64,000 nucleotides of DNA from Crotophaga sulcirostris (Eukaryota > Chordata > Aves > Cuculiformes > Crotophagidae). Position 1 is the first letter of the stretch, and every line of letters begins with the position of its first letter. Location of the stretch: positions 3,361,153 to 3,425,152 of the forward strand of contig VYZB01000016.1 of assembly GCA_013397455.1 (NCBI GenBank), in the 5' to 3' direction. Positions 12,481 through 24,320 of the stretch are shown in pieces. Under the pieces are notes generated by a model that did not search any database, had not been told where the DNA came from, and worked only from the letters and a program-made list of their open reading frames with translations. The position numbers were made by a program, and so were the translations under genes.

Positions 12481-15400
12481 GAGTCAAGAAAGAGGATGAG
12501 CTATACTAAACAGATTCCACATCTCTTGTGTGGAATCAGACTAATCTGTACGAGTAGGGATGAAGCCATGCCTGTTTCCAGTGCTGGCTAAGATCATCGT
12601 GGCTGGATAGCTAGAGAGACATCTTTTTCTCAGGCATACCTAAAATTTATTAGAATACCTTCCTTTGTGGCATACTAAAATCTTGTAATTCCTTTTTCTT
12701 TTTTTTTATTTTAAAAAAGCATATCAGAAATTATGTTTTTGTGGGAAAATTTTTTCTACTGGTGTGAATTAATAGGTCAGCTGTGACGAGAAGAGATTTT
12801 GCCAAGAAATGCTAAAAAAACTCAATCAGTTTTCATTTTAGTCAAACTATTTGCTACTTAAAGCCAGTTGTAATTAATCTGTGGGTACAAAACATCCTCA
12901 GTTATTTTTTTCTTACTTATCATTGTGTAGTTTCTGATTTAAATCTATCAAAAAGATGTTCGTGATGTTTTCTGTACATACAAATTTTTAAAATGTATCA
13001 TCACCAATATCAGAAATGTATTGTATTGGGGTAAAAAGGCTCAGTATGTAATAAACATCACAACTCTTTCAGAGGAACCACAGGAAAAGAAGAGGGCTGA
13101 CTCTACTGTACTTCATAATTTCCAAGCAGGATATAAACTCCAGTCCTGCAGAGTTGTTAAATCTCATTTATCTTGGTTATTATAGGGTATTAGAATAGTA
13201 GGTAGTTCTACCTTCAGATATCCTCTGCGGGAAAATTCTATTTTCACTAAAAACTAAATACTTTGAAATTATAGGAAAATAATTCTTATTAAGGTGGAAC
13301 AATTTTTTCTATATACTAATGTAATATACTGCTTTATTTTACTAGAGCATTTTCATTCATTTACAGATGCTACTGCCATTTTGTGCTTGTTGAACATACA
13401 AACCAAGAGGGAATACAGGAAAAGTCTGCATCTATAAGTGATCCTTGCCTCTTTTTACCTCTTGGATTAAAGAATTGCATAATAAAGTTTGCTCTAGACC
13501 TTCACAGTCAGGTATAACCAAGAACCTTCCAAATGGGAAGAAACAAAGAGGAGTGCTTAAAGTATTGTAAAATAAAATCCAAAAATTAACTAGCAGAAAT
13601 TAAAAAGTAAAATAAAAATCAAACCAAACACCACACATATAACTGTGCAATCACAATAACAAAAACATATAGTTACTTAAAACTTTGGGATGTCCATATC
13701 TGTATTTTTATGTTTGAAATATTGTGTACAAAAAAGTTTGAGCATATAGAATTTACTTGTTTCTCAGAAGAAAGGCTCTGCAGGAGAGAGTTTCTGTCCT
13801 GTGGAGTTTCTGGGCTCTGCAGGATCTTTTACTCCATGACCCTATTTTATCCACAATTCATTTGTGTGACTGAATCTTATATCTCCCAGATAAACGAGTT
13901 TCAGATCATTAAGGCTTTACTGTCCTTGTTAGTAAGAATATATTATTCGCCAGAGGAATGCTATAATATCCTTTTCCAAAATACAGAGAAATAATGATTA
14001 TAGAATTTGTTTTCAGTTTTGCTTGAAACTTATGAGCTATTTCTTGTCCTGTCTCAAGAATAAATTATTGACATGGTTTCCCATCTCTGGACACAATTCT
14101 CTTTGATCTTAGAGAATTTCCAGGCTTTTGTGCAACGTGGGACAAATTTGGATGTTGCCTAAATCTTCATAAAAAAAGAAATAAAGGATAGCAACAGCAT
14201 CTATATAGCTGTGCAGTCATTATGATTTAGAAATATAAAACACTGTATAAAAGAGGTGATGTCTTCTATCTAATGTATTGTATGACTAATGTGTGAAGAT
14301 TACAGGCTGGAAAAATATTTAAGAAACTAAAAAGAAAGCTTTGTGGCACAGAAAAGACACCACAACTTTTCTTTTGCATTTTTTTTAGGTCTTTGACATA
14401 TAATATCAGAAAGATATTTTATTTAAAATTGCTATGATTTAAAATGTGCATTGCCTATCTTAATTACAAAAACTTAGTAAAGTCTCAAACAAATATTGTG
14501 TTGTCTAGAAATCCATCATGTCAATGGTGCATTATGGAACTATATCTCTCAAAAGAAATATGATGATCAATACCATTATCTTATAGAATATTGAACTGCG
14601 GCAGTTTTTGAAAATACTGTGTTTTTAATGCGCAGTGTGTCTGATGGGTGTGTCAGTGTAGTACACAGTGTGCATAATCACAATAGTTCTGCAACAAGTA
14701 GTATATATTCATTAGTATGTAAGACCATTTGTTTCACATTAATTAAATTTGTACAGAAAGCATAAAGCAGGCTTTTTTTGATTACTAAAAATAATATGCG
14801 AATTTGAATTCTTCTATTGACATTCTGTCATGATATTAGAACTAAAGCTAAAAGAGATACTGAATTGGTTATGCATTCTGTCTTAAAATTTGCCTAATTT
14901 TCAATACAGTGAGCAAGCAGTAAAGAGGATGACCTACTTATATAATAATTTTTTAAAAATTCATCTACTTTTATAAAGTAGTCGGAAAAAATCCAGTCAT
15001 ATCCTTATGAAGGCAATGCAGATATTCTCCAAGATAATCTCTCATTGATACTGATACAATCTCATCTTGATTATGCATATTCTCTCTGTTTTCCTTAGTT
15101 TAGAAGATCGGATTCGCTTGGGCATTCCAAATTGTTTTTTTTTTAAGAAATCTTTATATATAGAATTATATGCATGAGAATTAAATGATAATTAAATGAA
15201 TTCTGTAAATTCTTTAATGGTCATGCATATATCTGAGACATCTCAATGCAAGTGTTCAAAAACATGGTATTCTGAGATTAAGGAAAGCAAAGGAATACAG
15301 AGGATAGATCTGTAGTGTAAGATTTCATCTTATGCTCCTGCTCTTTTTTTAGATCTCAGATTTCACTATTTATTTCGAAAAATACAGAAAAAAAAAATTC

Positions 15401-18137
15401 AAGAGGTGCAATTTATTGTCCTTGACTGAATGATCATTCCATTTTTCATCAACTGTCATTTTTTTTCTTGTCTTGTCCTACTTCATGTCACTTACTTTTC
15501 ATTTTGAAAAGTACTATATAATAGCAATTAGGGCGTATATACTGCTATATTTTTTGAACTTCTTTTAAAAAAACCTTATTTCTGGCTTTTGCTCATCTTT
15601 TTGTTCTCCGTTTCTTGTGAGGCAGTATTACAAATACAATTTAAACGTCAATCAGCTTTTGTCCTTGCATTCTTTCACTTCTTGTCTTTCAAGAAAAAAA
15701 AATGATACTGACTTAGGCTTTCCAGGAATAGCTCTTTGGTGTTTCTGTGAAACAAAACAAGAGGTAGAGGAGGGAAACAACTGAATGAGGTGTTTTCATG
15801 GAAGAATAATAGACAGAAAGTAGATTGTCTCTTGACTTTCTGAGGTCAATTTTTTCTCTCTTTTTTTATTTTGCCCACTGTGACCTCTGCCTTTTTCATG
15901 TGCTTCATTCACATGTTGTTGCCCAGCAGATGCTTTTGTCTGTTTCCAAATGGCATTTTCAACTTGAAGGAAGTCAACTTCCAGTGAAATACCATTCTTT
16001 GATATGCATGTGCTGGTCCCTCAGAAATTAAATACTTGAAGGAGGCATGTCAGTTCCTATACGTCTCTACCAAAAGGTAAGAAATTTCAAGTGGCAACCT
16101 GTCTGTTTTTTTGTCACCTTACACGACTGCAGGGTGCCTCGGGTACTTTACTGCATACAGTGTTGTGACAGGGAGTGCCTTGTAGCCTAAGACCTAGGGC
16201 TTTATCCTATTTTTTTAAGGAAAAGAGTTGGTTTGTCATGTAATAAATTCTTCCAGCCTGGAGTTAGTGAAATGCTGGTAGGGACTGAAGTTTTGAGAAC
16301 TCAGTTCTCAGCGGTATTCCCTGGCCCCAGTCATCACCCTCAGCACGCAGAAGCCTCTCCCAGTCTCTCACTGAATCTCTGCCAGCTTCCTCCACAGTTA
16401 GGGGATTGGGTAGTGAATACTGAGTTCTGTTTGGCTAAAATTCCTGTGGCACTTGGTGGTTGGCTGTTGCTGCACCGGCACTCTTTGCCTGCCCTCCTGG
16501 AGAGTTCTTTGGCCACACACAGCCATTTGTAGGTGAGTGATAGGGGGTCGTAGAAGAGTAAAGAAAGTTTAACTAGTCTCAACCCTACGCCAAGCTACCA
16601 CCCCATCCACTCTGTATCCTGTGCACAATCCTGTGAATATTTATATAGATTGGTTTATCTGTGATATTCCAAAATTTGGTGTATGTTCATTGTAAACTCT
16701 ATGCTTCATCCCTAGGGATGAGATAAATAAGAATTATTATCCCTTTTACATCTCACAAACTTCACCTTTTTCCCTTGAGAACTAAATTATCAGGGTTAAC
16801 ATTATACATATTTTGAAAGATATGTAATTAAAACAAAATTCTTACTTTCAGCAATTTCTGTTTTATGGCATGATGATTCAGTTATCTGCAGTTCTTTCAG
16901 CTACATTGGCAGCCCATTTTGATAAAGTCTGTAGTGGCAAATAAACAGCTGTTTAAGTAGCTTTTAATATAGATTTAATCAATTTATTAAAAGGTGAAGA
17001 TTGTTGGAAACTTTTCTAGGGCTTATTCTGACATTAACTTGATTTGTTTCTGAGAAATAAAGACACAGAAGAAGTCTTTTTATGCCATCCATTGTGTGGC
17101 AATCCTTCTTGTGACCTGCACAGTCAGTTTTTGATATGGCCTTGCAATGGTGAACATTCTTTAAAAAATGAAAAGAAAGGAATGCTTGGTTACGTTTGAC
17201 AGGAAATCACACATGCTACTATATATGTTAAAAAAGTTGATTGTGTCTGAATTATGAATAAATAGGTATTTAAGTGCATAATCAGTAAATCAATAGCAGA
17301 CCAATTTTGAGGTTTTATCGTACATGTCAGACATCCTATATTACCTACAATTTAGATGCCTATGTTCATGCCTGACAGCTTAAAACAAGGAATATTTCCC
17401 TTTGTATTGATAAAGGACTTGTCTCTAACCTGCACTTTTTGTTAGCTTAGGGTTTGGCATACAGAATAGAACATCATCTGCATTTCAGCTCCTTTCTCAC
17501 TGTTTGCTTATCCTACTGATACAGAATCCGTCTACTTCTGTTGTATCTTGCTGTTCAGCTACTTTTCCATCCTCTTTGGCATTCAGTGACTTAATTAAAG
17601 GCCTTCTTGGCCTTGTGCTATATGAATCAATTGCATCCTATTTCAACCTGTATTGTGGGTGTATGTGCTGCCTCATGGTCTCATGGCCAGAGTACAACCA
17701 GTGTTTCAAGCCTCAGGCAAGATGAGCAGGGAGTCAGGCTCTAGAGATTTTGGCTTTAGTAGTCACAGAGGTCTCTTCCAACATCAGAACCAGACAGCTG
17801 CTCTAGTTCAGCCAAATTGCATTGATCTTTGAGGCCCTGATGATTCAAAAGGCTGCCAGAACTGTAGAAAAGCCGATCATTAGATGCCTGCATTCTTTCT
17901 TCCCTTCTTTACATCATGCTGCAAGACTTGAGCTTTCCAAGGCCTTGCAGTCACTATGGTGAATGAGGCAATCCTCTTGACACCATTTCAACTGCCTACG
18001 CTGAAGCTAAAGAGATACAAAATTACGTCATACTGCTTTCCAATGACACAGGATTATCATGTGAACACTGTTTTAGCACTGTCTTTTATAGCAGTAGTTG
18101 TGCCTTTTCTTCTGTTCTTCATCATACAGTCGTGTTT
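12481..18137. other. AT-rich unique DNA, no confirmed gene
   Basis: No protein family was recognised in the short frames on either strand. The GC-richer stretch at 16220-16532 is listed separately as a weak exon candidate. The remainder is AT-rich with short homopolymer runs and no recognisable transposon. Confidence 0.55.
16220..16532 (+). other. Weak exon-like segment with strong donor-like edge
   Basis: A T-rich tract ending in AAG at 16217-16219 could act as a weak splice acceptor. The segment ends at 16532 directly before GTGAGTGA, which matches the vertebrate donor consensus very well. The interval is richer in G and C than its flanks. One frame stays open from 16233 to a stop at 16530-16532, but its first codon is TTG rather than ATG and the protein resembles nothing I know. 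It could be an exon of a noncoding RNA, a UTR exon, or chance. Confidence 0.2.
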
Positions 18138-18260
18138 TTAGGGAAGACTGGATGAGGCACTGAGTGCCATGGTTTAGGTGATGAGATGGTGTTAGTGTTG
18201 GCTTATAGGTTGGACTTGATGATCTCAGAGGTCCCTTCCAACCTGGTGATACTGTGATAC
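18138..18260 (+). mobile_element. CR1 LINE 3' end, GATACTGTGATAC-tail subfamily
   Basis: A severely 5'-truncated CR1 copy. It keeps the last codons of ORF2 (a frame ending Ala-Met-Val then TAG, near 18167-18178), the short 3' UTR with GGTTGGACTTGATGATCTCA, and the terminal repeat GATACTGTGATAC. Over 117 aligned bases it differs at 3 positions from the minus-strand copy at 63525-63960, counted by eye, so both belong to one fairly young subfamily. A TGTTT at 18133-18137 and another at 18261-18265 could be the target-site duplication, but the sequence is simple and this is weak. No protein can be made from it. Confidence 0.9.
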
Positions 18261-21200
18261 TGTTTATTATCTATGTCAATACTCAACGGTTGTTACATCA
18301 ATTCAATCGTTCATGCTGTGTACTGGGAGTAAGAAGATTCCAAAATCATACTGAATTCTTCTTCCTCTATCTTATACATTGTGATACTGGCTCCCAGCCT
18401 GATATGCAGATACTGTACATAAATGCATTTGATTCTTGGATCAGATGAAAGAAAAAATTAGTCTCTGTTTGACCTAGTTTCTTCTAGGACCAGGAAGGAA
18501 TGTGCACCGATTTCCACAGATGATCAGAAGAGTTTTTAAGACCATGTCAGAAGTTCCTTAAGTTTATCACAGGTTTATGGATATCCTCCACTGTTTTATT
18601 TCCCCTAAAGTTTCTCTCTGTATCAGGGGAGTCTCCCTGGAGCAAGTGAATCTAATTTTGCAATTGCAGTCATCATCACCTTATCGAGTAGCAAAGATAG
18701 TGTTCTGCAGGAAGATGGTCTACTCACGTGGACTCCATTGTCCCTTTTCATTGTAGCTGAGAGCCAGAAATGTGCTGCTTTTCCTCAGTAAAAGGTTGCC
18801 AGAATGAGAATAGTTGGGGAGTTTGAATCTTTCATTCCATAATGCATTTTCTTGTGTTTTTTTTTCTTTTTTCTAACTGGAATTTTATATGCTTTTTCTC
18901 TTGCAGTGTTCACATTATCCTCCTGTGAATTAATCCCTCTCAGATCTTAGGTGTCTGCTTGTTCCCTCACAGCTTGTTTTATAACTTAAGGAGAAGTAGT
19001 CTACATACACCATAATAATACAAGGTGTATAATAAGTAAACTGTTGTTATGTGACTTACATTGCTTACATAACGAGGCAGAAGTGTAATGAGTGGTAGTT
19101 GAAATTTTTATTGCAAAATGATTGACCTGTATCAGTTTTTTTGTCTTCTAAAACCATTGTGTTTTAAATCAACCAGTGAAATATGTGCTATTGTTACAAC
19201 TGTATAGGCTGTTTTCTAAGTTAATTAAGCAATATTAAATCCTGTACGCACAGACAGGTATGCATATATTGTCTCTCTTTCAATATAGTTCACATACAGT
19301 TGATAGTATTATATGTACATCCACACACACTTACCGTGTCTTATTAATATTAAGTAAGGAACTGTAAATTGAAAGTAAAGACTCTCAGTTCTGAAGTATT
19401 TGCTTCCATCTTCAGACTACACCAGGATGGGACAGAATGATGTCTCTTAGAATCTTTACAGAAGCCAAAATTTGGATTAAAGGAGATATTTTGAGTGAAT
19501 AGAATTGGAATTGACAGAAACTCCTGAATTTATTTCCTGTTATAGTTGAAGAGAAGAAATTTGGATATCATAGTGGGATGTGGAATAATGAGAAGCCATA
19601 TTAAATCCTTGTTGCCTGTCATAAGGAACAATGATTCTTCCCCCTTTTACCACTTTTTTTAAAAAAACCTACAACCTATGGGAAACAGAGCAAAGGCTCT
19701 GCTTTGTTAAAATTCTGTCTTTATATGTATCCGAAACCCAGCAGTTTTCTTTCTTAGTCCTTTGCATCTGATGTGGTCTTTGCACCTCAGGCAGAAGCGG
19801 TATCTTTCCTGTTCCTATTTCTCCTTCATAAATTCTAATTCAGTGTTTTAAGTTTCTTTGCTTTTAAACGTTTGGGGGCTCTTTTTAAGCTGAAACATAT
19901 TTTAAGACTTTGAAAAAAGTTAGTTCTTTTTCTGGGTAGCTTAGCTACTGTTACTTGTCTGGGAAGTAACTCTAAAATTCATTTCTTTAATTGCACTGGG
20001 GATTATTTACCATTGTACTGTGGGAACATTAGGTGAAATGATTGATGTAAATATGTAGATTACCTCAGTAAATATTGATATTACTTTCCTTCTTTCTAGA
20101 CTCCATTAAAATCACCTTTACAGTCTGTTACAAATGTGTCTGACCACTTATCTTGGTTTCACAAGAGGTTCTGAAATAAAGTGTGTAAGTCTAAAGCAGA
20201 ATTACATATAAAAATCATTTCAACCTCCATTCTTATTGATTTTATAAAATATAAATAATGAGCAGACACCTAAGCATATCTTTTGTGAAGTGAAATAAAG
20301 ATAGAAATTCTAACACAGTGGAAAAATTTCAGTAATTACTATAATTAGCTGTAGTTCTTGGTTTGTTTTGCTTTCTTTTTTGTTATCTGAAGTGAAGTAA
20401 CATTGAAATTGAAGTGAAATAACTGTTGAATTTAAGTAATACTATAAAGCTAAATCACTGTTTGGAAGGAGAGTTGAAAATAATGCAGTGTTTCTTTTCA
20501 ATTTCTTGCAAGCACTTGTTTGTGCTCATCACAGTTGGTCTGCACTACACTTGCTGTTTCCAGGTTTTGTGTTAATATATGGACTACTTCAGGTATATAT
20601 TGAAGAATTATATTAACAGGCACTTTATGGGACAGCTGTTTATTTCCCATGGAGGTAAAAACAAGCCCGAAGCAAGAACACAAATATGTGATGCAGAACA
20701 TACTTATTACCATTCTTAAAAAGGGATTTATATTTTAGCAGTAACTAATTGGAAGAAGGCTTCACTTAAACATTAAGATAGGTGTGATGTGTTAACTTAT
20801 TACTTAAGGAACTTTAGATTTTAAGTGGTATATATTTATAATATAGATATATCTATTATAGAGTGTTAATTCCACTTTTTCTCTCTGAAAATATCTATAT
20901 TGTGTGTATGCTGATTGTAATAAACATAAAACTGAAATGAATAATTTTGGTAGTCATTAAGATGTCATACTTTTATTCCTTTTATATCTGAAGAACCTAC
21001 TTAGAGTAATAATCAATTAAGGGCTCTGTTTCAAGAAATAAGCTTATGTGCATTTATCTTTTTCTAGAGATAAAGATTTTTCTAGACATCTCTCTTTATG
21101 AGAAGTCTAGTGTCCAAATAGCATACCCAAATTAATTTTTGGGTTATGATTTTGTACAGCATAGACTTATTAATCTAATTGGAATTTCAAGTCTTTGAAA

Positions 21201-23544
21201 TCTTTTATCCTTTTTGTATTGAAATATTTAAGGTTTTGACCTCCAAAATTATGTCATTGCTTTTAAGACAGGGTTAAATATAACCTATATCAGAAAAATC
21301 ATGGAACCTACATTTCTGAAAGTTCTGAACCTGAATTTTATTCAGAATTTTTATATCCCCTTGAATATTTCACATGAGTGCTACTGGTATTATGTTACAT
21401 GTCTTGCCTTCTGGTGTAATTCTCATTGCTATAGAACAAAAATAACTGTTTTCTCAAACAATCACAGACTACCGCCATAAAAAAAGCAGCACAGAATTGT
21501 GTTCACCTGAGTTGCAATTTCTTCTCTGAAATAGTTACTAATGAGACCCCAACTTAGAGAGCAAGGAAATAATTAAGTAGAATAATATCAGAATGCTAAA
21601 TGGGAAAAAAATAAGTTGAATCAAGTCAGTTTTTCTCTCTCTTGTATGGGCATTTGAAACAAATTTGTAGGTTAGCTACATTTTTTCAGTTTTCTTCATC
21701 TTTTTACAACATTATTGTTAATACAGAAAAAATAGTTTTTGCACTTATGATAGAAAAAGATTTTTTCTATGCTTTCTGAGTTTTGACAGTCTTAGTGAGA
21801 AAGAGGTGGTTAAAATATGCATATTTATGCACTGGTTTTATTTCATATATAAGCACACACATATGAACATGCACAGGTATGATGCCATATGAAAAAGCTT
21901 GTACAATGCAATGCAATATCATTGTAAGCCAAAGGAACTACATAAAGTACGTCAGATAATTTTATGAGTTCCTTTTTAGCACTTTTATTTTCAATGTTTC
22001 ACCACTTTTTATGTTACAACTGGAATTTATTACTAGATAAAATATAATAAATATGTCCTGAATTTCTTCTTTCATTTAACAATTTTCTTCTCTTGCCATG
22101 AAAGATGACTAAGTAAATATATTCTGCTGTTCCCACCAATAATTTTTAATATTATGTTTGAGGAAAGGAACTATATAAAGTATTTTAAATTTTGAAATGA
22201 GCGAACAAGTGCAAAATAGTGTTTGAGTTAGAGACGGGTCTGGGAGAACTCATGATGCAAATTCAATCTATTTACTATCTCAGAATTAGGGACTTCTGAT
22301 GGTTTGTTTGGCCCAGATTTAAATCTGCTCCTTATATTTCTATGACTTTCCCAAATCAAGAGTAAATTCTGTACTGTGTTGAATAGTTTCCATGATAGTG
22401 GTAAAAATGTCATAGACTTTTATAATAAAAGATAGACTTACAAATAAAACTTTCTATGTCAGAGCAAGTTTTTTACCCAGTTTAATTGTGTTAATCAATA
22501 AATGTTGAGAATTTAGAAAATTAAAACCACCATCTTAAAAATACTTGCCAGAAATATTTTTTGTTGTTTTTGAGAGCTAAATACTGTTTGTTGAAGAATC
22601 ACATTAAAAAAAAATTAATAACAAAAAAAAGCATAAGACACTTAGGCAGAATAAATAATATTTTAAATGACTCAAGGAAGGCAATTAAGTTAATTAAATA
22701 TAGCACTTAATACCCATGTGTCATTTTTCCTCAGTTAAAATAGTTTGTTTTTCTTATTTTGTTCAAAGATTGTTTATGATCTAGTTTGAAAGAAAAGCCA
22801 GAGGAGGGGAACTACAGCAAGTATACTGCAGAGATGACAAATGCTGCTGGATCAGTTATGGGCTTTGGTTAGGCTGTGCTGTAGGGAACCTGCAGAGGTA
22901 TCACAATCTTTTTCTGATTAAAGGATAGGTCTTATGCTGGGCAAATCTTGTCGCTGAGTAAAAGAAGGAAGAAAGGAAGGAAAGGGGATATGTTTTAATT
23001 TCTGCTAAGAATCTGTTTGTAAAAGAATATTTTGGATGGAAATCAGAGTTTTTGGAGGGCATTTCTTTCAATTGCCTATGCTTTAGATTGGATGTACGCA
23101 ATGCAACTTCCCCTGTTTTTCTACATTTTGTGGTTTTTTAATCGTGTTTATTGGTTATTTTTGAAATCTCTTACTGCTACTGGGCAGATATGATGTTAAT
23201 TGCGGGAAGTACTCTCTTTTCAAAGATGTGGGAAAAAAACATTTTTTATTAAGAATTGCACAGGAAATTGCTATGGCTGGAAGAAATTTTGTAAAATAAA
23301 ATTATTTTATTTACTATAATAAAAGAATAACAGTTAATTTACCTTCTAAATTAAATTACTGATAACTACCTCCAAACTATTATTTTTTAAATAATGTTTC
23401 TATTCCGTGTATCACTTCCTAATACAACAGAGCTAGATTCCCCAAAAGACCACTGTGAATGTAAATATAGCACACGCAAACAAAAATGCCAAAGAACAAG
23501 CTGACAAGAAAAGAGGACTAGTGTATTTTATCTTTTCTGTAGTA
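18261..23544. other. AT-rich unique DNA, no gene seen
   Basis: Short open frames without recognisable homology. Some simple sequence is present: a GGAA-rich purine stretch near 22965-22990 and AT-rich near-palindromes around 20835-20865. No transposon was recognised between the CR1 copy and the mariner. Confidence 0.6.
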
Positions 23545-23575
23545 TTAGGTTGGTGCAGAAATAATTACCGTTTTT
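23545..23575 (-). repeat. 3' terminal inverted repeat of the mariner copy
   Basis: The repeat starts TTAGGTTGGTGCAG and ends in ACCGTTTTT, with the expected TA just outside at 23543-23544. Its partner repeat was not found near 24320 or within the next kilobase. Confidence 0.8.
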
Positions 23576-23621
23576 AGCCATCAACTTCAAAGCAATATAT
23601 CTCAGCATGGAGTAAAATTTA

Positions 23622-24310
23622 CTAATTGAAATAAGAACAGCTATAATATAAGCATTTTTGCCAACAGGAAGCATGTCTATTTATTCCAGTAGCATAGAAT
23701 TCTCAAACCCTGTAACTGAAGTTCATCAGCGGTGTTTTGAGCTGCTACTTGGTTGTAGAAAACCTTCTCTTGCAGGAAGTTGTCAAGATGCTTGAAAATG
23801 TGGTAATCTGTGGGATAGAGGTCTGGTGAGTAAGCTGGGTGAGGTAGAGTTTCATACCCCAGTTTGAGCACCTTCTTCAGAGTCATTTGTGATACATACA
23901 GCTGAGTGTTGTCATGGAGAAGAACTGGTCCTTTTCAATGGATCGATGTTGGGCAAAAATGTTGCAGTTCTTGGTGCATTTGGTTGATTTCCTGACAATA
24001 CTTCTCTGCTGTGATGGTTTCACCAGAATTCAAGAAGTTGTAGTGGATGTTTCTACTTGCCAGCTCCCAGTGACCATAACCTTCTCTTGATGCAACTTCA
24101 GTTTGGGGAAGCACTTTGGTGCTTCACCTCAGTTCAGCCGCTGTGCAGAATACCATCAACTGTCCATTTTTTGGTTGCATGTCACAATGAGATCAAAAAA
24201 TTGGTCGGTTTTGTTGCACAGAAGCAGCACAGAGCAGACTTCATAATGGCAATTTTTAAATTTTTTGTTCAACTTATGTAACACACACAAATTTACTCAA
24301 AAGTGTTGAA
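23622..24310 (-). pseudogene. Mariner transposase remnant (DD34D family)
   Basis: Transposase that would cut and join the transposon ends. Only the catalytic half remains. The HDN motif carrying the second catalytic Asp has its Asp codon at 23911-23913, and the third Asp, in a PTDYH motif, has its codon at 23806-23808, so exactly 34 residues separate them. HPAYSPDL lies just before the third Asp and is typical of mariner. The best alignment for the first catalytic Asp has Asn instead (codon 24174-24176). An in-frame TGA at 23935-23937, and a frameshift before the C-terminal YATGIN segment, which lies in another frame, show that it is inactive. The wording of the motifs is closest to the Hsmar1/SETMAR group as I know it. 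The N-terminal helix-turn-helix part is absent. Confidence 0.85.
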
Positions 24311-24320
24311 AAACAGTGAG

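Larger units (their letters stand above)
23545..24320 (-). mobile_element. Hsmar1-like mariner DNA transposon, 3' part
   Basis: Tc1/mariner elements move by cut-and-paste through a DD34D transposase acting at terminal inverted repeats and insert at TA. The left edge begins TTAGGTTGGTGCAGAAATAA, the typical Hsmar1/cecropia-type terminal repeat, and is preceded by TA at 23543-23544. On the minus strand, decayed transposase coding sequence runs from about 24310 to a stop at 23622-23624, followed by a short 3' UTR. The 5' terminal repeat and the N-terminal DNA-binding half were not found, so the copy is truncated or its 5' part is replaced by unrelated DNA. The right edge is approximate. It is a dead relic. 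Confidence 0.85.

Noticed and set aside
17748..17790. CAGAGGTCTCTTCCAAC, resembling a CR1 3' UTR
   Set aside because: Only this one word matches. The expected GGACTTGATGATCTC before it and a terminal repeat after it are not recognisable, so it may be chance or too old to call.
24057..24281. Plus-strand open frame of 74 codons
   Set aside because: It is antisense to the decayed mariner transposase.
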